A model generated the notes under the pieces. It was not told the origin of the DNA, made no database searches, and worked only from the letters and a program-made list of their open reading frames with translations. DNA of 64,000 nt. Origin: a bacterium (GTDB taxonomy: Bacteria; Sumerlaeota; Sumerlaeia; SLMS01). Both the position numbers and the translations under genes were made by a program. The first letter of the stretch is position 1. Every line of letters starts with the position of its first letter. The stretch spans positions 62,001 to 126,000 of the forward strand of contig WGMQ01000004.1 of NCBI GenBank assembly GCA_016125005.1, written 5' to 3'. This document shows positions 17,548-26,203 of the stretch, piece by piece.

Positions 17548-17970
17548 TCAGGCCGCAGGCTGCTGGCCTGAGTCGGCCATCTGCATCGCTTCCATTTCCT
17601 TCTTCGTGAGCCTGGCGATCATTTTGCCGAGGGCGCGATTCATGTCGATGAACGCGGTGTGCCAGGCGATCTGGAGCTTGCTGAAGGTTGCCTCGGGCAT
17701 GGCCTTCAACGTGGACAGATTGCCAGCCTCGGCGAGGATCTTGATGACCTCGCCCGGGTCCTTCATGAACTCGCCACACAGCTCCTGAAACTTATAATTG
17801 TTCAGTGCCAGAATCCCGATGAGTCCCTCGAACTCCTTCTCCATCTGTTCCGTGATCTGGACCTCGGAAAGGTCGTCACTGAAGAATTGGAAGAAGGCCT
17901 GCCACAGGTGGGCGTATTCACGGCAGACCGCGATCCGGTTGGGCATGCTGAGGTGCGGGTTGGGAGCCAT
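17548..17970 (-). CDS. Unknown 140-residue helical protein, last gene of envelope operon
   Basis: All-helical, soluble, no signal peptide. The segment FSKLQIAWHTAFIDMNRALGK resembles the segment around KEWHTSMIYLSRTVGAF in the 170-residue protein of the same operon (21490-22002), sharing W-H-T, spacing and the Arg-hydrophobic-Gly end. This hints at a distant relationship or a common binding surface. The start is ATG 17970, 28 bp after the stop of the 43-residue gene. No known domain. It may be the cytoplasmic component of the membrane assembly encoded upstream. Confidence 0.55.
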   Translation of the reverse strand: MAPNPHLSMPNRIAVCREYAHLWQAFFQFFSDDLSEVQITEQMEKEFEGLIGILALNNYKFQELCGEFMKDPGEVIKILAEAGNLSTLKAMPEATFSKLQIAWHTAFIDMNRALGKMIARLTKKEMEAMQMADSGQQPAA

Positions 17971-17998
17971 CTATGTCAGTTCCGAATGCGCGAGAGGG

Positions 17999-18130
17999 TT
18001 ACTTGGGCTTTTTGAGGAGGCCCAAGGCATTGAAGATGAACAGGAGAACCAGAACGATGCTGATGATGACAAGCAACTCGATACGGTAAACGTAGTTCAG
18101 CTTCTCAAGCAGGCCGGTGATCGCACCCAT
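17999..18130 (-). CDS. 43-residue single-pass membrane peptide
   Basis: Read from ATG 18130 to TAA at 17999-18001. The sequence begins MGAITGLLEKLNYVYRIELL, continues with a long hydrophobic run (VIISIVLVLLFIF) and ends in a basic Lys-Lys-Pro-Lys tail, so the C-terminus is probably cytoplasmic. It sits 25 bp downstream of the 1065-residue lipoprotein gene and 28 bp upstream of the 140-residue gene, fitting an operon. Small size and position suggest an anchor or regulatory subunit of the same complex. It is short, so chance cannot be ruled out, but spacing and composition favour a real gene. Confidence 0.6.
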   Translation of the reverse strand: MGAITGLLEKLNYVYRIELLVIISIVLVLLFIFNALGLLKKPK

Positions 18131-18155
18131 GGGCTATTCCTCCGTCGGTTGCAGG

Positions 18156-21100
18156 TCAGCGAGCAAGGGCACCGGCTCGGTTGTTCACGAGGCGGAAGCG
18201 AACCTCGTCGGAAACAAGCTGCTTCTGGACTTCGCCGACGAGGCGGTTCGAGTTGTTCATGCGGATGTAGGCCTGATCGATCAGCAGACCGGCCTCGTTG
18301 AGAGACACACGGTTAAGGATCGCGAGCTTCTCGAAATTGAGGGCGGCGATGCGGCCTTCAGCCAAGGACTGGATGACGGCTTCGTGAATCGGGGCGAGTC
18401 CGTTCGGGACCTTGATGGCGATCGCGTCGCCGTAGAGCTTGTCAACACCCTTGCGGAACTCGGCGGAGGAGATCTGTGTGGAGATCGCCACTGCCTGGGC
18501 GGCGCCATTGGGGCCGATGGCGAGGTCCTTCAGCTCCTGTGGCGACAGCGTGAGGATGTTGTCGTAGGCGAGCTGGAGCTTGCGGTAATCGTTGAAGAGC
18601 ACCTCAACCTGACGGGAGTAGGCTTCCTGAGCCTCGCGGGCTTCGATCTCGTTGATGAGGCGAATGGCGCGATCGAGGTTCGAGTGGGCCGACTTGTAGA
18701 GACCACGCTGGTAGTCGAGCTGGGCGAAGCGGAGGCCCTCGCGGGCTTCCTTGACTTCGACCGAGGCGAACTGATCCGCGCCGCCATCCACAAGCGCGTC
18801 AAGTCGCTCACCCTGCTGCTGGGCCACGGTGGCCACCATCTCGTCGGTGGTATCGAGCGTTCCGCGGACGGAGCCCTCGAGCTTCTTCACCTCGACCATG
18901 ATGAGTTCGTAGTTGTCGACGGTGTATTCGTTCTGGAGGCGGGCGATCTCGCGGCGTGCGTTGATGGCATCCTCGGGCTGGAAGAAGTTCACGCCCTGGG
19001 CGGTGCCCTGCTTCAGGTTCTCGCGGAGGTTGGCGATGCGCGTGTTGAAGTTGTGGTTCTTGGCGTCCACCGTGAGGCTGGCGGCGGTGGAGGCTGCGGA
19101 GGCAGCGCGGGAGCGGCTGGCCTCGTACTGGTTCTTGTCGAGGAGGGCGCGGGCCTCGCGAAGGTCCGTATTGGCGCGGGCGAGACGACCGTTGTCGAGT
19201 TCCCAACCGCCGACGGCCTGGGCGTTGGCGATCTCCGCTTCTGCCTCGTTGATCTTCTTGAAGAGGGCGGCGACGGCCCGGGAGGTGGCGGAGCGGGCCA
19301 GATCCTCGGCCTTCACGTAGTCGCCGTTGGCATAGACCGTCTTGGCGGAGCTGAGGAGCTTGCGGGAGTCTTCAACTTCGCGGCCGGCGTAGAGCTCGGA
19401 GCCCGCATCCTGCGCCTTGACGAGTGCCTGGCTGGCTTCGCTGATGCGATCATCGGCAGAGAGCTGGTTGGCTTCCGATTCGGCCTGGCGGGCGAGGCCG
19501 GTTGCTTGGTCGGCCGTCTCGACGGCGAGGCCAAGGCGCTCGGCGCGGAGGTGATCACGAGCGGTCTCGATGAGCGTGGCCACTTCGTCGAGCTTGGCCC
19601 CGCGGTACTTGCGGGTCTTCTCGGAGCTGGCGGTGCTGAGCGCGGATTCGGCTTCGCGCAGGTTGACGGTGGCGCGGCCGGCGATGGCCTGGGCCATGAG
19701 TTCGACGTCGGCGCGGGCTTCAGCGGCCGTTTCGACTGCCTTCTGGTACTCGCCCTCGGCGATCTGCTTCTTGACGGCTTCCAGCTTTTCGCTGGAGCGA
19801 CCCAGCTCGGCGTTGGCGTACTGACGGGCGCCTTCGCGCTCGTAGCGGGAAATCATGCGGGCCAGTTCGATGGAGGCATTGTGGGCGACCGTGTGATAAA
19901 CGGCGCCGAGGATCGTGGCGGAGAGTTCTTCCACTTCGCCGGCGAGGATGATCGCCTCGCGGAATCGACCTTCCTGCTGGCGAAGCTCTGCGGTCACGAT
20001 GCGGACGTTTGCTTCGTTGAGCTGGCCGTTGAGGTTGTTCTGGCGAACAGCCTTCTGGGCTTCGAAGGCGCGCTCGTCGGCAGACATCTCACCGTCGATG
20101 GTCTGGAAGATGGCCTGCATGCGGTCGTAAACGCCGCGGGTGGTTTCCAGTTTGCCCTTGGCCTCGCGGATGCGGGCGATAGCGACGGCCTGGAACTGAT
20201 TGCGGATGAGTTCCGTTTCGGCATCGGCCTCAACGTAGATCGCCTTCACGGCGTCAAAGGCGGCCTCGTTGTCCTTCTCGTTCTCTGCACGCATGCGACC
20301 GAGCTTCTCGCGAAGTCCGGAGAGGGCGTTGGGGACGTATTCATTCACGCCGCCGCGATCGAGTTCCTCGATGGCGCGGGCCTGATTTTCGATGCGCTCG
20401 CGAGCCGCGGCGCGCTTGGTCTGGACGACCAGCGTCTGGGCGTCTTCGGCGAGGCGGCTGGAAGCCTCGAGAACGGTGGTGAAGGCGCCGTCACGGAAGC
20501 TCTTGTTGAGTTCTTCAACGCGGCGTGCCAGCTCGGCATACTCGTCGGGGCGGTACGTCTCGGCGCCTTCGATCAGGGCCGTGGCGAGGAATCCTTCGAT
20601 CTGTTCGAGGGCTTCGCGGGACTTTTCGGAACGGACGAGCGTGATGCCCTTGTCCGCGCGCTGGATGGCGTCGTCGAAGCGGTTGGCGGCCAGCTGGTAG
20701 TCGCGGTCACGTTCGACGATGCGGACGGCCTGATTGATGACGTCCTGCACCTGCACGGTGATTTCGGGCGCGTAGCGGTTGCCTTCGTTCTGCCGGAGTT
20801 CGGTGAGAGCCGCGTCGGCGTCGAGGCGCTTGCGATCGGCGCGGGTCTTGACGGGGGCGAGACCGGTGGAGACTTCCGCCACCGCTTCGTCGGACAGACG
20901 AATAACGTCGTCCCACTTGTTCTGGCCATTGGCCGCATTGGCATCGGTGATGATGGTACGGATACGCGAGTAGCGCTCCGGGTCGGTACGGATCAGGTCG
21001 TTAATGTCGGCGACGCGAATTTCTTCGTTGGCGCGGGCGAGGCGAACGCTGGCTTCCTTGGGGCGAACAGCCTCAATGAGCAGGTCGGCCTCGGTGCGTG

Positions 21101-21353
21101 CCTGGGAGGCAGTCTCGAGGGCCAAGCCGGGGTCGGACGCCAGCAGGTTGCGGGCGTTTTCGAGCTGCGTCTTGAGGGCATTGACGCGGTCAGGCTCGTG
21201 AGTGAGACCGCCGTACTTCTGCTCGATCTCCGACATGATCTGGGCAGTCTTCTTCAGCGAGTTCTCCGCGCGGTATTTCTGGCAGCCGGTGAGCGGTACC
21301 ACGACAAGCGCGAGGATCGCGAGGAACCATGCGAGACGTTGTTGAGCAAACAT
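18156..21353 (-). CDS. Very long helical-repeat lipoprotein (1065 residues)
   Basis: Start ATG 21353. Signal peptide II: LAWFLAILALVVVPLTGC, lipobox LTGC with Cys24. The rest is almost entirely amphipathic helix made of degenerate repeats of 35-45 residues with pattern A-x2-L-x2-A-x6-A-x3-A (for example DPGLALETASQARTEADLL and AERLGLAVETADQATGLAR), like DUF4398 or TPR-like solenoids. It would form an extended rod or superhelix anchored by its lipid in the periplasm or outer membrane. No enzyme motif. It is the largest member of the six-gene operon at 17548-24674. The opposite strand is also open over the full length, but that frame lacks any such organisation. Confidence 0.78.
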   Translation of the reverse strand: MFAQQRLAWFLAILALVVVPLTGCQKYRAENSLKKTAQIMSEIEQKYGGLTHEPDRVNALKTQLENARNLLASDPGLALETASQARTEADLLIEAVRPKEASVRLARANEEIRVADINDLIRTDPERYSRIRTIITDANAANGQNKWDDVIRLSDEAVAEVSTGLAPVKTRADRKRLDADAALTELRQNEGNRYAPEITVQVQDVINQAVRIVERDRDYQLAANRFDDAIQRADKGITLVRSEKSREALEQIEGFLATALIEGAETYRPDEYAELARRVEELNKSFRDGAFTTVLEASSRLAEDAQTLVVQTKRAAARERIENQARAIEELDRGGVNEYVPNALSGLREKLGRMRAENEKDNEAAFDAVKAIYVEADAETELIRNQFQAVAIARIREAKGKLETTRGVYDRMQAIFQTIDGEMSADERAFEAQKAVRQNNLNGQLNEANVRIVTAELRQQEGRFREAIILAGEVEELSATILGAVYHTVAHNASIELARMISRYEREGARQYANAELGRSSEKLEAVKKQIAEGEYQKAVETAAEARADVELMAQAIAGRATVNLREAESALSTASSEKTRKYRGAKLDEVATLIETARDHLRAERLGLAVETADQATGLARQAESEANQLSADDRISEASQALVKAQDAGSELYAGREVEDSRKLLSSAKTVYANGDYVKAEDLARSATSRAVAALFKKINEAEAEIANAQAVGGWELDNGRLARANTDLREARALLDKNQYEASRSRAASAASTAASLTVDAKNHNFNTRIANLRENLKQGTAQGVNFFQPEDAINARREIARLQNEYTVDNYELIMVEVKKLEGSVRGTLDTTDEMVATVAQQQGERLDALVDGGADQFASVEVKEAREGLRFAQLDYQRGLYKSAHSNLDRAIRLINEIEAREAQEAYSRQVEVLFNDYRKLQLAYDNILTLSPQELKDLAIGPNGAAQAVAISTQISSAEFRKGVDKLYGDAIAIKVPNGLAPIHEAVIQSLAEGRIAALNFEKLAILNRVSLNEAGLLIDQAYIRMNNSNRLVGEVQKQLVSDEVRFRLVNNRAGALAR

Positions 21354-21489
21354 TCGGATTCTGCCTCCGAAAAATCGTTCTGTCCCATCTGGGACAGGCT
21401 TCCCCTCAGTGTTCTACGCTCTGCGAGAAGGTCATACGGTGCGGAGGGAGCGCAATTGATATTTCCGTATGGCCAATCGGCTGAAGGTC

Positions 21490-22002
21490 CTACACGATGT
21501 TGAGGAACTTCAGCAGCACAACAATGACAACAATGGCGACGATGGAGCCGACACCGATGGCGATGGGGACGATCGGTACTCCGCCCCCCTTGCCCTTCTT
21601 CTTGGCACCCGGGGTCTTGGGCTCCGGGGGAACATAGCCTTCGCTCATGAACTTAAAGGCCCCGACGGTCCGACTGAGGTAGATCATCGAGGTGTGCCAC
21701 TCTTTGTAGAAGTTCTTGCGGTCCATCTCCGGCATGTTGCGCATGTGGGTGATGGAGATCACATTCTTCAGCTGGCTGGACACTTCATTGGTGCGGCTGG
21801 GGAAGCGCTTCTCATCGATCTTCTGGGCAAGACGACGGACGTTTTGGGCCAAGGCACTGGTGGTTTCCCGGAACTCAACGTCTTCCTGGGGGCTGATGGG
21901 TTCTTCCGAGACGGCCTTGAGATAATACTGCCGGTACCTGATCCATTGACCAAGGACCGACTGGGAAAGTTCGAGGACTTCGAGGATGTCTCTTTGTTTC
22001 AT
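21490..22002 (-). CDS. Tail-anchored helical membrane protein (170 residues)
   Basis: Start ATG 22002. Residues 1-125 are a soluble helical domain containing KEWHTSMIYLSRTVGAFKFM; a Pro/Gly/Lys linker (PPEPKTPGAKKKGKGGG) precedes one C-terminal transmembrane helix (PIAIGVGSIVAIVVIVVLL). There is no signal peptide, so the topology is C-tail anchored with the bulk in the cytoplasm. The WHT segment is echoed in the 140-residue protein of the same operon. Gene spacing is 51 bp to the upstream gene and 136 bp to the downstream one. No family recognised. Confidence 0.58.
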   Translation of the reverse strand: MKQRDILEVLELSQSVLGQWIRYRQYYLKAVSEEPISPQEDVEFRETTSALAQNVRRLAQKIDEKRFPSRTNEVSSQLKNVISITHMRNMPEMDRKNFYKEWHTSMIYLSRTVGAFKFMSEGYVPPEPKTPGAKKKGKGGGVPIVPIAIGVGSIVAIVVIVVLLKFLNIV

Positions 22003-22053
22003 GCGGAATGGGCGATTTCAGTGAGGTGCGCGGGCTTGGGGTTTGGGCGTGGA

Positions 22054-23340
22054 TCAGAAGTAACGGCTGCTGGCGGCGCCAATCGGCTCGCCGGTGACAC
22101 CGTTGGGGTCGCCACCGTCTCCGACGACCGGTCCACCTCCGGCACCGCCGGCCCCACCAACGCCCGCCACGGTCTGGGCACCCTCAGGGAGGGCCTTGTC
22201 CGTGAAGGTCGCGGGGAGCGGAATGTTCGGCGCCTTGGGGGGCGGGGGAAGGAACGTGGGGAAGAAGGCGGACCTTAGGTTGTCGGGCTCGGTGCGGTAA
22301 TCATGAAGGCGACGATCCACCCACTCGCGCAGTCGCTTGTCCTGCTCGGTTTCCAGATCGACCATGCGGGGGACGGCGGCCAGGGGGTACAGGGAGAGGG
22401 AACCGGTCAGCGGGTCAGCGCTCGTGCGGGTGATACGGATATAGCGACCGGGATCGTCCCCGTCGAGTACCAACGCCGTCTGGCCGTAGGTGATGCGGAT
22501 CGGATTGCCGAAGCTACCCTGCTCTGCGCGGAAGCGAACGCTGTTGGGGCCGACCGCTTCCAGACGGGCACGCTGGGCATCCTCGATGTCGGCGGAGCCG
22601 CTGCGCAGCACGCCGCTCGAAACCAACTCGATGTTAATGTTGTCGAGGCCGTTGAAGGCGGCGCGCCAACCGGGTGCACGATCAGGCGTGTGCTCGGTGG
22701 TGGCAACCTCAGCCAGATTGAACTTCATGGGGCTCAACTCGGAGGCGTACTGCAGGGTCTGGATGACGCGGGTCTTGACCAGATGGACTTCCGGACTGAT
22801 GTAGTTGCGATTGATGGTGATGTTGGTGTAGATGTTGTCGCCGGCAACGGCGTCGTTCCCCTGCTTGCCGTCGTCATAGTAGCTGCCAACCTTCGAGACC
22901 ACGATGTTGATCTCGCGAGCGTCCTGAAGGACCTGGCCGGTACGGTGGCAGATGATGCGCTCGCCGCCCCAGGCGGAGAGTTCGGCCTCGGCCACGGGGC
23001 TGAGGGGAATCGGTCCGGAGGCGAGGCCAAAGGGGCTTGGCCCTGCTCCGAAGGGGCTCGGGGTATTGCCACCAAAGGAACTGAAACCGCCGCCGCCTTC
23101 CGCTCCAAAGGGGTTGGCAGCGGGATCGGAGGCGCCGAAAGGGCTCCCTTGAGTGGCCGCGACGGCGCCGCGGGCTCGATCAAGGGCGCCACCGAAGGCT
23201 GCACCATCACCAACGGAGCCGCTGTTGAGCGTGTCCAAGGCCTCCGGCGGTGCAAATCCACCGGCAAGTTGGGCGTGGGCGGGCACCGTGGCGCCTGCGG
23301 CCGCGGTGACCAGTGCGATGACGAGCAAGTTGCGAATCAT
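22054..23340 (-). CDS. Secreted protein with SPFG/NPFG repeats (428 residues)
   Basis: Start ATG 23340, chosen because AGGAGGT lies 11 bases upstream and the product then begins with a signal peptide (MIRNLLVIALVTAAAGATVP, cut near AHA-QL). Residues 30-110 are disordered, Gly/Ala/Pro-rich, with SPFG, NPFG, SSFGG and SPFG motifs. Residues 120-370 form a soluble domain (INIVVSKVGSYYDDG, DNIYTNITINRNYISPEVHL). The tail is Pro- then Gly-rich (FFPTFLPPPPKAPNIPLP). No known domain. It is the second gene of the envelope operon. The PF motifs recall those in the protein at the right edge of the window. Confidence 0.6.
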   Translation of the reverse strand: MIRNLLVIALVTAAAGATVPAHAQLAGGFAPPEALDTLNSGSVGDGAAFGGALDRARGAVAATQGSPFGASDPAANPFGAEGGGGFSSFGGNTPSPFGAGPSPFGLASGPIPLSPVAEAELSAWGGERIICHRTGQVLQDAREINIVVSKVGSYYDDGKQGNDAVAGDNIYTNITINRNYISPEVHLVKTRVIQTLQYASELSPMKFNLAEVATTEHTPDRAPGWRAAFNGLDNINIELVSSGVLRSGSADIEDAQRARLEAVGPNSVRFRAEQGSFGNPIRITYGQTALVLDGDDPGRYIRITRTSADPLTGSLSLYPLAAVPRMVDLETEQDKRLREWVDRRLHDYRTEPDNLRSAFFPTFLPPPPKAPNIPLPATFTDKALPEGAQTVAGVGGAGGAGGGPVVGDGGDPNGVTGEPIGAASSRYF

Positions 23341-23429
23341 GCCGTTACGACCTCCTGCCTCATGCTGCGTGCGACTTTGGGAAAAGATTCGAGGATTGCC
23401 GGGGAAGGGTGCCAACCAAATTATGCGGA

Positions 23430-24674
23430 TCAGTGCACTTCCTGAATCCGGAAGTGCGGGTCGATCTTCTTCACTCGGGTTTCGATGTCGGTGATCTGGG
23501 CGAGGATCGCGTTGGAATGAGAGGGCACAAGCGTGGCCAAGCGACGGACCTCGGCGTCCTTGCTCTTCTGTGCAGTCATGGCCAGCTTAACGCCCAGATC
23601 ATTGAGGCTATTGAGTTTGGTCCGTGCCTCGGTAAGTTCGTTTCCGGCCTCGCCTTCCATCGCCTTGCCGAAGGGGGCGGCGGAGACCTGCGCGCAGAAT
23701 CGCGCGAGCGAGTCCTGAGTGGAAAGGGTGGCCTGATGAAACTCGCGTGCGAGCTGGGCGGCGGCGAGGCGCTCTTCGCTGGTCTCGCGGAGGTCCAGGA
23801 TCAGTTCCTTGCTGACCAGGTTCTCGGTCGGAGCGGAAAGATTGAGGACGATATCCGATGCGTTCTGGGTGACGGCCGTCTGAACGGTGATGCCGGTGAC
23901 CCGGCTCTGGGCGTTGCCAAGGACGGCGAGCAGACCGGGGGCCTGAAGCTTGTCGCCCTCGCGGGAGCGTTCGCCGGCACCCACCTGGGAGACGCTGGCT
24001 TCCACCAGCTTGCGGCGCGACTGGGACAGCATGTCCGCCAAGGCGCTTTCGCGCTTATCCCCCATCACGGCAATGATGCGCAGCTTGTCGAGGCGGCGCT
24101 CACGCTCGTCGTTGGGGAAGGAATACTCGAGCCCAACCACCTCGTCGATCTGCCAGTCGTTCACCTCAAACTGGTAGGAAATGGGGTGCTGGGAGGAGCG
24201 AATGACGACATAAGCGGACTTCCACTGGATGCCGCTGGAGTTCTTGACGCCGAGTTCGACGGTCATCGTGGCGGAATCGGGGAAGGTACGGCGGACCACC
24301 TGGAAGGGGTAGAGTTCGGGAAGGGGAACTGGGACGCCATCAGGGAGCTGGGTTTCGCCGATGAAGCGACCACGCCGCTGGGGCTTGAGGCGGCTCTCGT
24401 CGGCGGGGGTGGCGGCAACCTCACCCTTCTTGGGAGGGCGGCGGGGGGCCTCGTCAGCCTTGGGCTCCTGGGTGGCGGCGGCGGCAGCAGCGGCTTTCCG
24501 ATCAAACGTCGCCCCTTCACCCGCCTTGTCCGACTTGGCGGCGGGCTTGTTCTTCGTGTCGGCGCCTTCGGGCTTACGGCCCGGCGCACCACCTGGGTTC
24601 GAGGCGATGTAGGCAGCTATTCCACCGACGAAGACCAGCAGAATGAGGGCAATCGGCGCGATGGCTTTTTTCAA
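23430..24674 (-). CDS. Unknown N-terminally anchored protein, first gene of envelope operon (414 residues)
   Basis: Start TTG 24674, chosen for the GGAGGT seven bases upstream and the resulting MKKAIAPIALILLVFVGGIA membrane anchor. A Lys/Ala/Pro/Glu-rich linker (residues 30-100) separates the anchor from an exported domain with beta strands (SATMTVELGVKNSSG, SAYVVIRSSQHPISYQFEV) and then long helices (EERLAAAQLAREFHQATL, EARTKLNSLNDLGVKLAMT). No recognised family. It precedes the SPFG protein by 89 bp. Divergent spacing of 250 bp to the carboxypeptidase-like gene leaves room for the operon promoter. Confidence 0.58.
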   Translation of the reverse strand: MKKAIAPIALILLVFVGGIAAYIASNPGGAPGRKPEGADTKNKPAAKSDKAGEGATFDRKAAAAAAATQEPKADEAPRRPPKKGEVAATPADESRLKPQRRGRFIGETQLPDGVPVPLPELYPFQVVRRTFPDSATMTVELGVKNSSGIQWKSAYVVIRSSQHPISYQFEVNDWQIDEVVGLEYSFPNDERERRLDKLRIIAVMGDKRESALADMLSQSRRKLVEASVSQVGAGERSREGDKLQAPGLLAVLGNAQSRVTGITVQTAVTQNASDIVLNLSAPTENLVSKELILDLRETSEERLAAAQLAREFHQATLSTQDSLARFCAQVSAAPFGKAMEGEAGNELTEARTKLNSLNDLGVKLAMTAQKSKDAEVRRLATLVPSHSNAILAQITDIETRVKKIDPHFRIQEVH

Positions 24675-24706
24675 GTCGGTACCTCCGGCGGGTTCGAACC
24701 GGCCTG

Positions 24707-24718
24707 TTGTCTGGACAA
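24707..24718. promoter_or_regulatory. Inverted repeat TTGTC-TG-GACAA upstream of the envelope operon
   Basis: A perfect 5-bp inverted repeat with a 2-base centre, 33 bp upstream of the TTG start at 24674, in the divergent interval. The position suits an operator. It is short enough to arise by chance and no second copy was seen. Confidence 0.2.
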
Positions 24719-24924
24719 TAACGATAGTGTGGTGGCCAGTGTCACGCAAGCAGAAGCCGGTGCCCACAGCGTAAGAATGAGCGGATGTGATCCCAGCTGG
24801 GGTTTTCCCGGCGCGGTTCTCAGATTGCCCGATAGCCCGTGGACGATGTGGAGCGTGGCGATTTGCCGTTGCGACTCCCAACGGAGGGACGTTGCCTTGG
24901 TCCTGTCACTCACCAGGGGGTATC

Positions 24925-26115
24925 ATGACTATTTCCGCGGCAATTCCGACAACACTTTCCGGCATGACGTTCGACTCGAACTTTGAGTGCGGCAACGCCG
25001 TTAGCTTCGCGGAGTTGGAAGATGGCGTCATTTCCTTCCGACTGGCGCCGGACACCAACGGCAAAGACCGCCAATGGTATCTGTTCCGAGTTCGCGGTGG
25101 GCGCGGACGCCGGGTGACGTTTCGTCTCGATGGGCTTTCGGAAACAAACGTTCCCATTCACTGGAAGGATGCTTGCCCCGTGATCGGCCCGGGGCTCGCC
25201 GGGCCTTGGGGGCGTTCAGGTGGGAATTGCGGGGTCATTGGCGATGGGTGGGAGTTCACTTTGGTGATTCCGTTCGATGAGACCTATATCGGGTTTCATC
25301 ATCCCTACGGCTACGAACGGAACCTGCGGCAAATCGAGCGCTGGTGCAGTCATCCTTCAGTGACGAGGGAGGTCATCGGCCACAGCATCGAGAAGCGTCC
25401 CATCGATCTGCTTCGCGTGAGGGAAGGCGGAGTCGAGGCGGGGCGACTCGGGGTTTGGGTGACATGCCGCCAGCACGCCGGGGAGTCGAATGCCTCGTGG
25501 TTCCTCGATGGGTTCATGGAGTGGTTGCTCTCGGCGGAGGGCGCTCCGCTGCGCAAGGCCGCGACCGTCAACGTCGTGCCGATGATCAATCCCGACGGGG
25601 TAATCGCGGGGAATTACCGGCTGAATGCGGCTGGGGTGAATCTGAATCGCGTGTGGAACAAGCCGGACCCGGCGACATCCCCGGAGATTCTGGCAGTGAC
25701 CTCGGCAGTCAGGCGTTGGGTCGATTCGGGAAATCGCTACGATTTCTTCATTGATCTCCACGGAGATTCGGAGGCCCTCGCCTGCTACGCTTTCCAGCCC
25801 GGGGCAAGCATCAAGCCGCCCAAGTATCACAGCCCGCATCGCTATCACGCCGATTCGAGGCGCTACATCGCGATGGTGGCCTCGCGAGCACCGGACTTCC
25901 ATCCGGATGAAGGGGTAGTGGAGACAGATGATGTGGGCCTCAGCCGCCAGTTTATGACGTTTGAATACGGTGTGATGGCGGAACTGTTCGAGATGGGATA
26001 CAGCACGGTTAACTACGGTCCCAATGCGGGACTGTGGCTGACGCCGGAGCGGCACGGGGCCATTGGCCGGGCCGCCGGTGAATCACTGGCTGAGTACCTG
26101 CTTGGTGGCTGTTGA
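24925..26115 (+). CDS. M14-family carboxypeptidase of the cytosolic carboxypeptidase (CCP/Nna1-like) type
   Basis: 396 residues from ATG 24925 (AGGGGG upstream). The N-terminal beta domain has the CCP hallmark FDSNFECGNA followed by strands to GWEFTLVIPFDE. The metallopeptidase half has Zn ligands in RQHAGESNASWFLDG (His, Glu, near 184) and DLHGDSE (His, near 279). NPDGVIAGNYRLNAAGVNLNR is the M14 substrate loop, and the general-base Glu is likely the one in MTFEYGVMAE (near 347). Eukaryotic CCPs remove polyglutamate from tubulin. Bacterial members have mostly unknown substrates. No signal peptide, so it acts in the cytoplasm. Confidence 0.85.
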   Translation: MTISAAIPTTLSGMTFDSNFECGNAVSFAELEDGVISFRLAPDTNGKDRQWYLFRVRGGRGRRVTFRLDGLSETNVPIHWKDACPVIGPGLAGPWGRSGGNCGVIGDGWEFTLVIPFDETYIGFHHPYGYERNLRQIERWCSHPSVTREVIGHSIEKRPIDLLRVREGGVEAGRLGVWVTCRQHAGESNASWFLDGFMEWLLSAEGAPLRKAATVNVVPMINPDGVIAGNYRLNAAGVNLNRVWNKPDPATSPEILAVTSAVRRWVDSGNRYDFFIDLHGDSEALACYAFQPGASIKPPKYHSPHRYHADSRRYIAMVASRAPDFHPDEGVVETDDVGLSRQFMTFEYGVMAELFEMGYSTVNYGPNAGLWLTPERHGAIGRAAGESLAEYLLGGC

Positions 26116-26203
26116 CACTGGCTTCCGATGGTTTGTGAATAGCTGACCGGGCTTCACGATACCCCCTCCCCGGCCGTTCGTTGTCGAGGTTCCAACCGAA
26201 GCC

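Noticed and set aside
18117-21503. Plus-strand open frame of 1128 residues opposite the long lipoprotein
   Set aside because: Composition is the Leu/Gly/Asp/Val-rich pattern of an antisense of a GC-rich gene; it has no signal, ribosome site or recognisable motif. The minus-strand frame has a lipobox and regular helical repeats.
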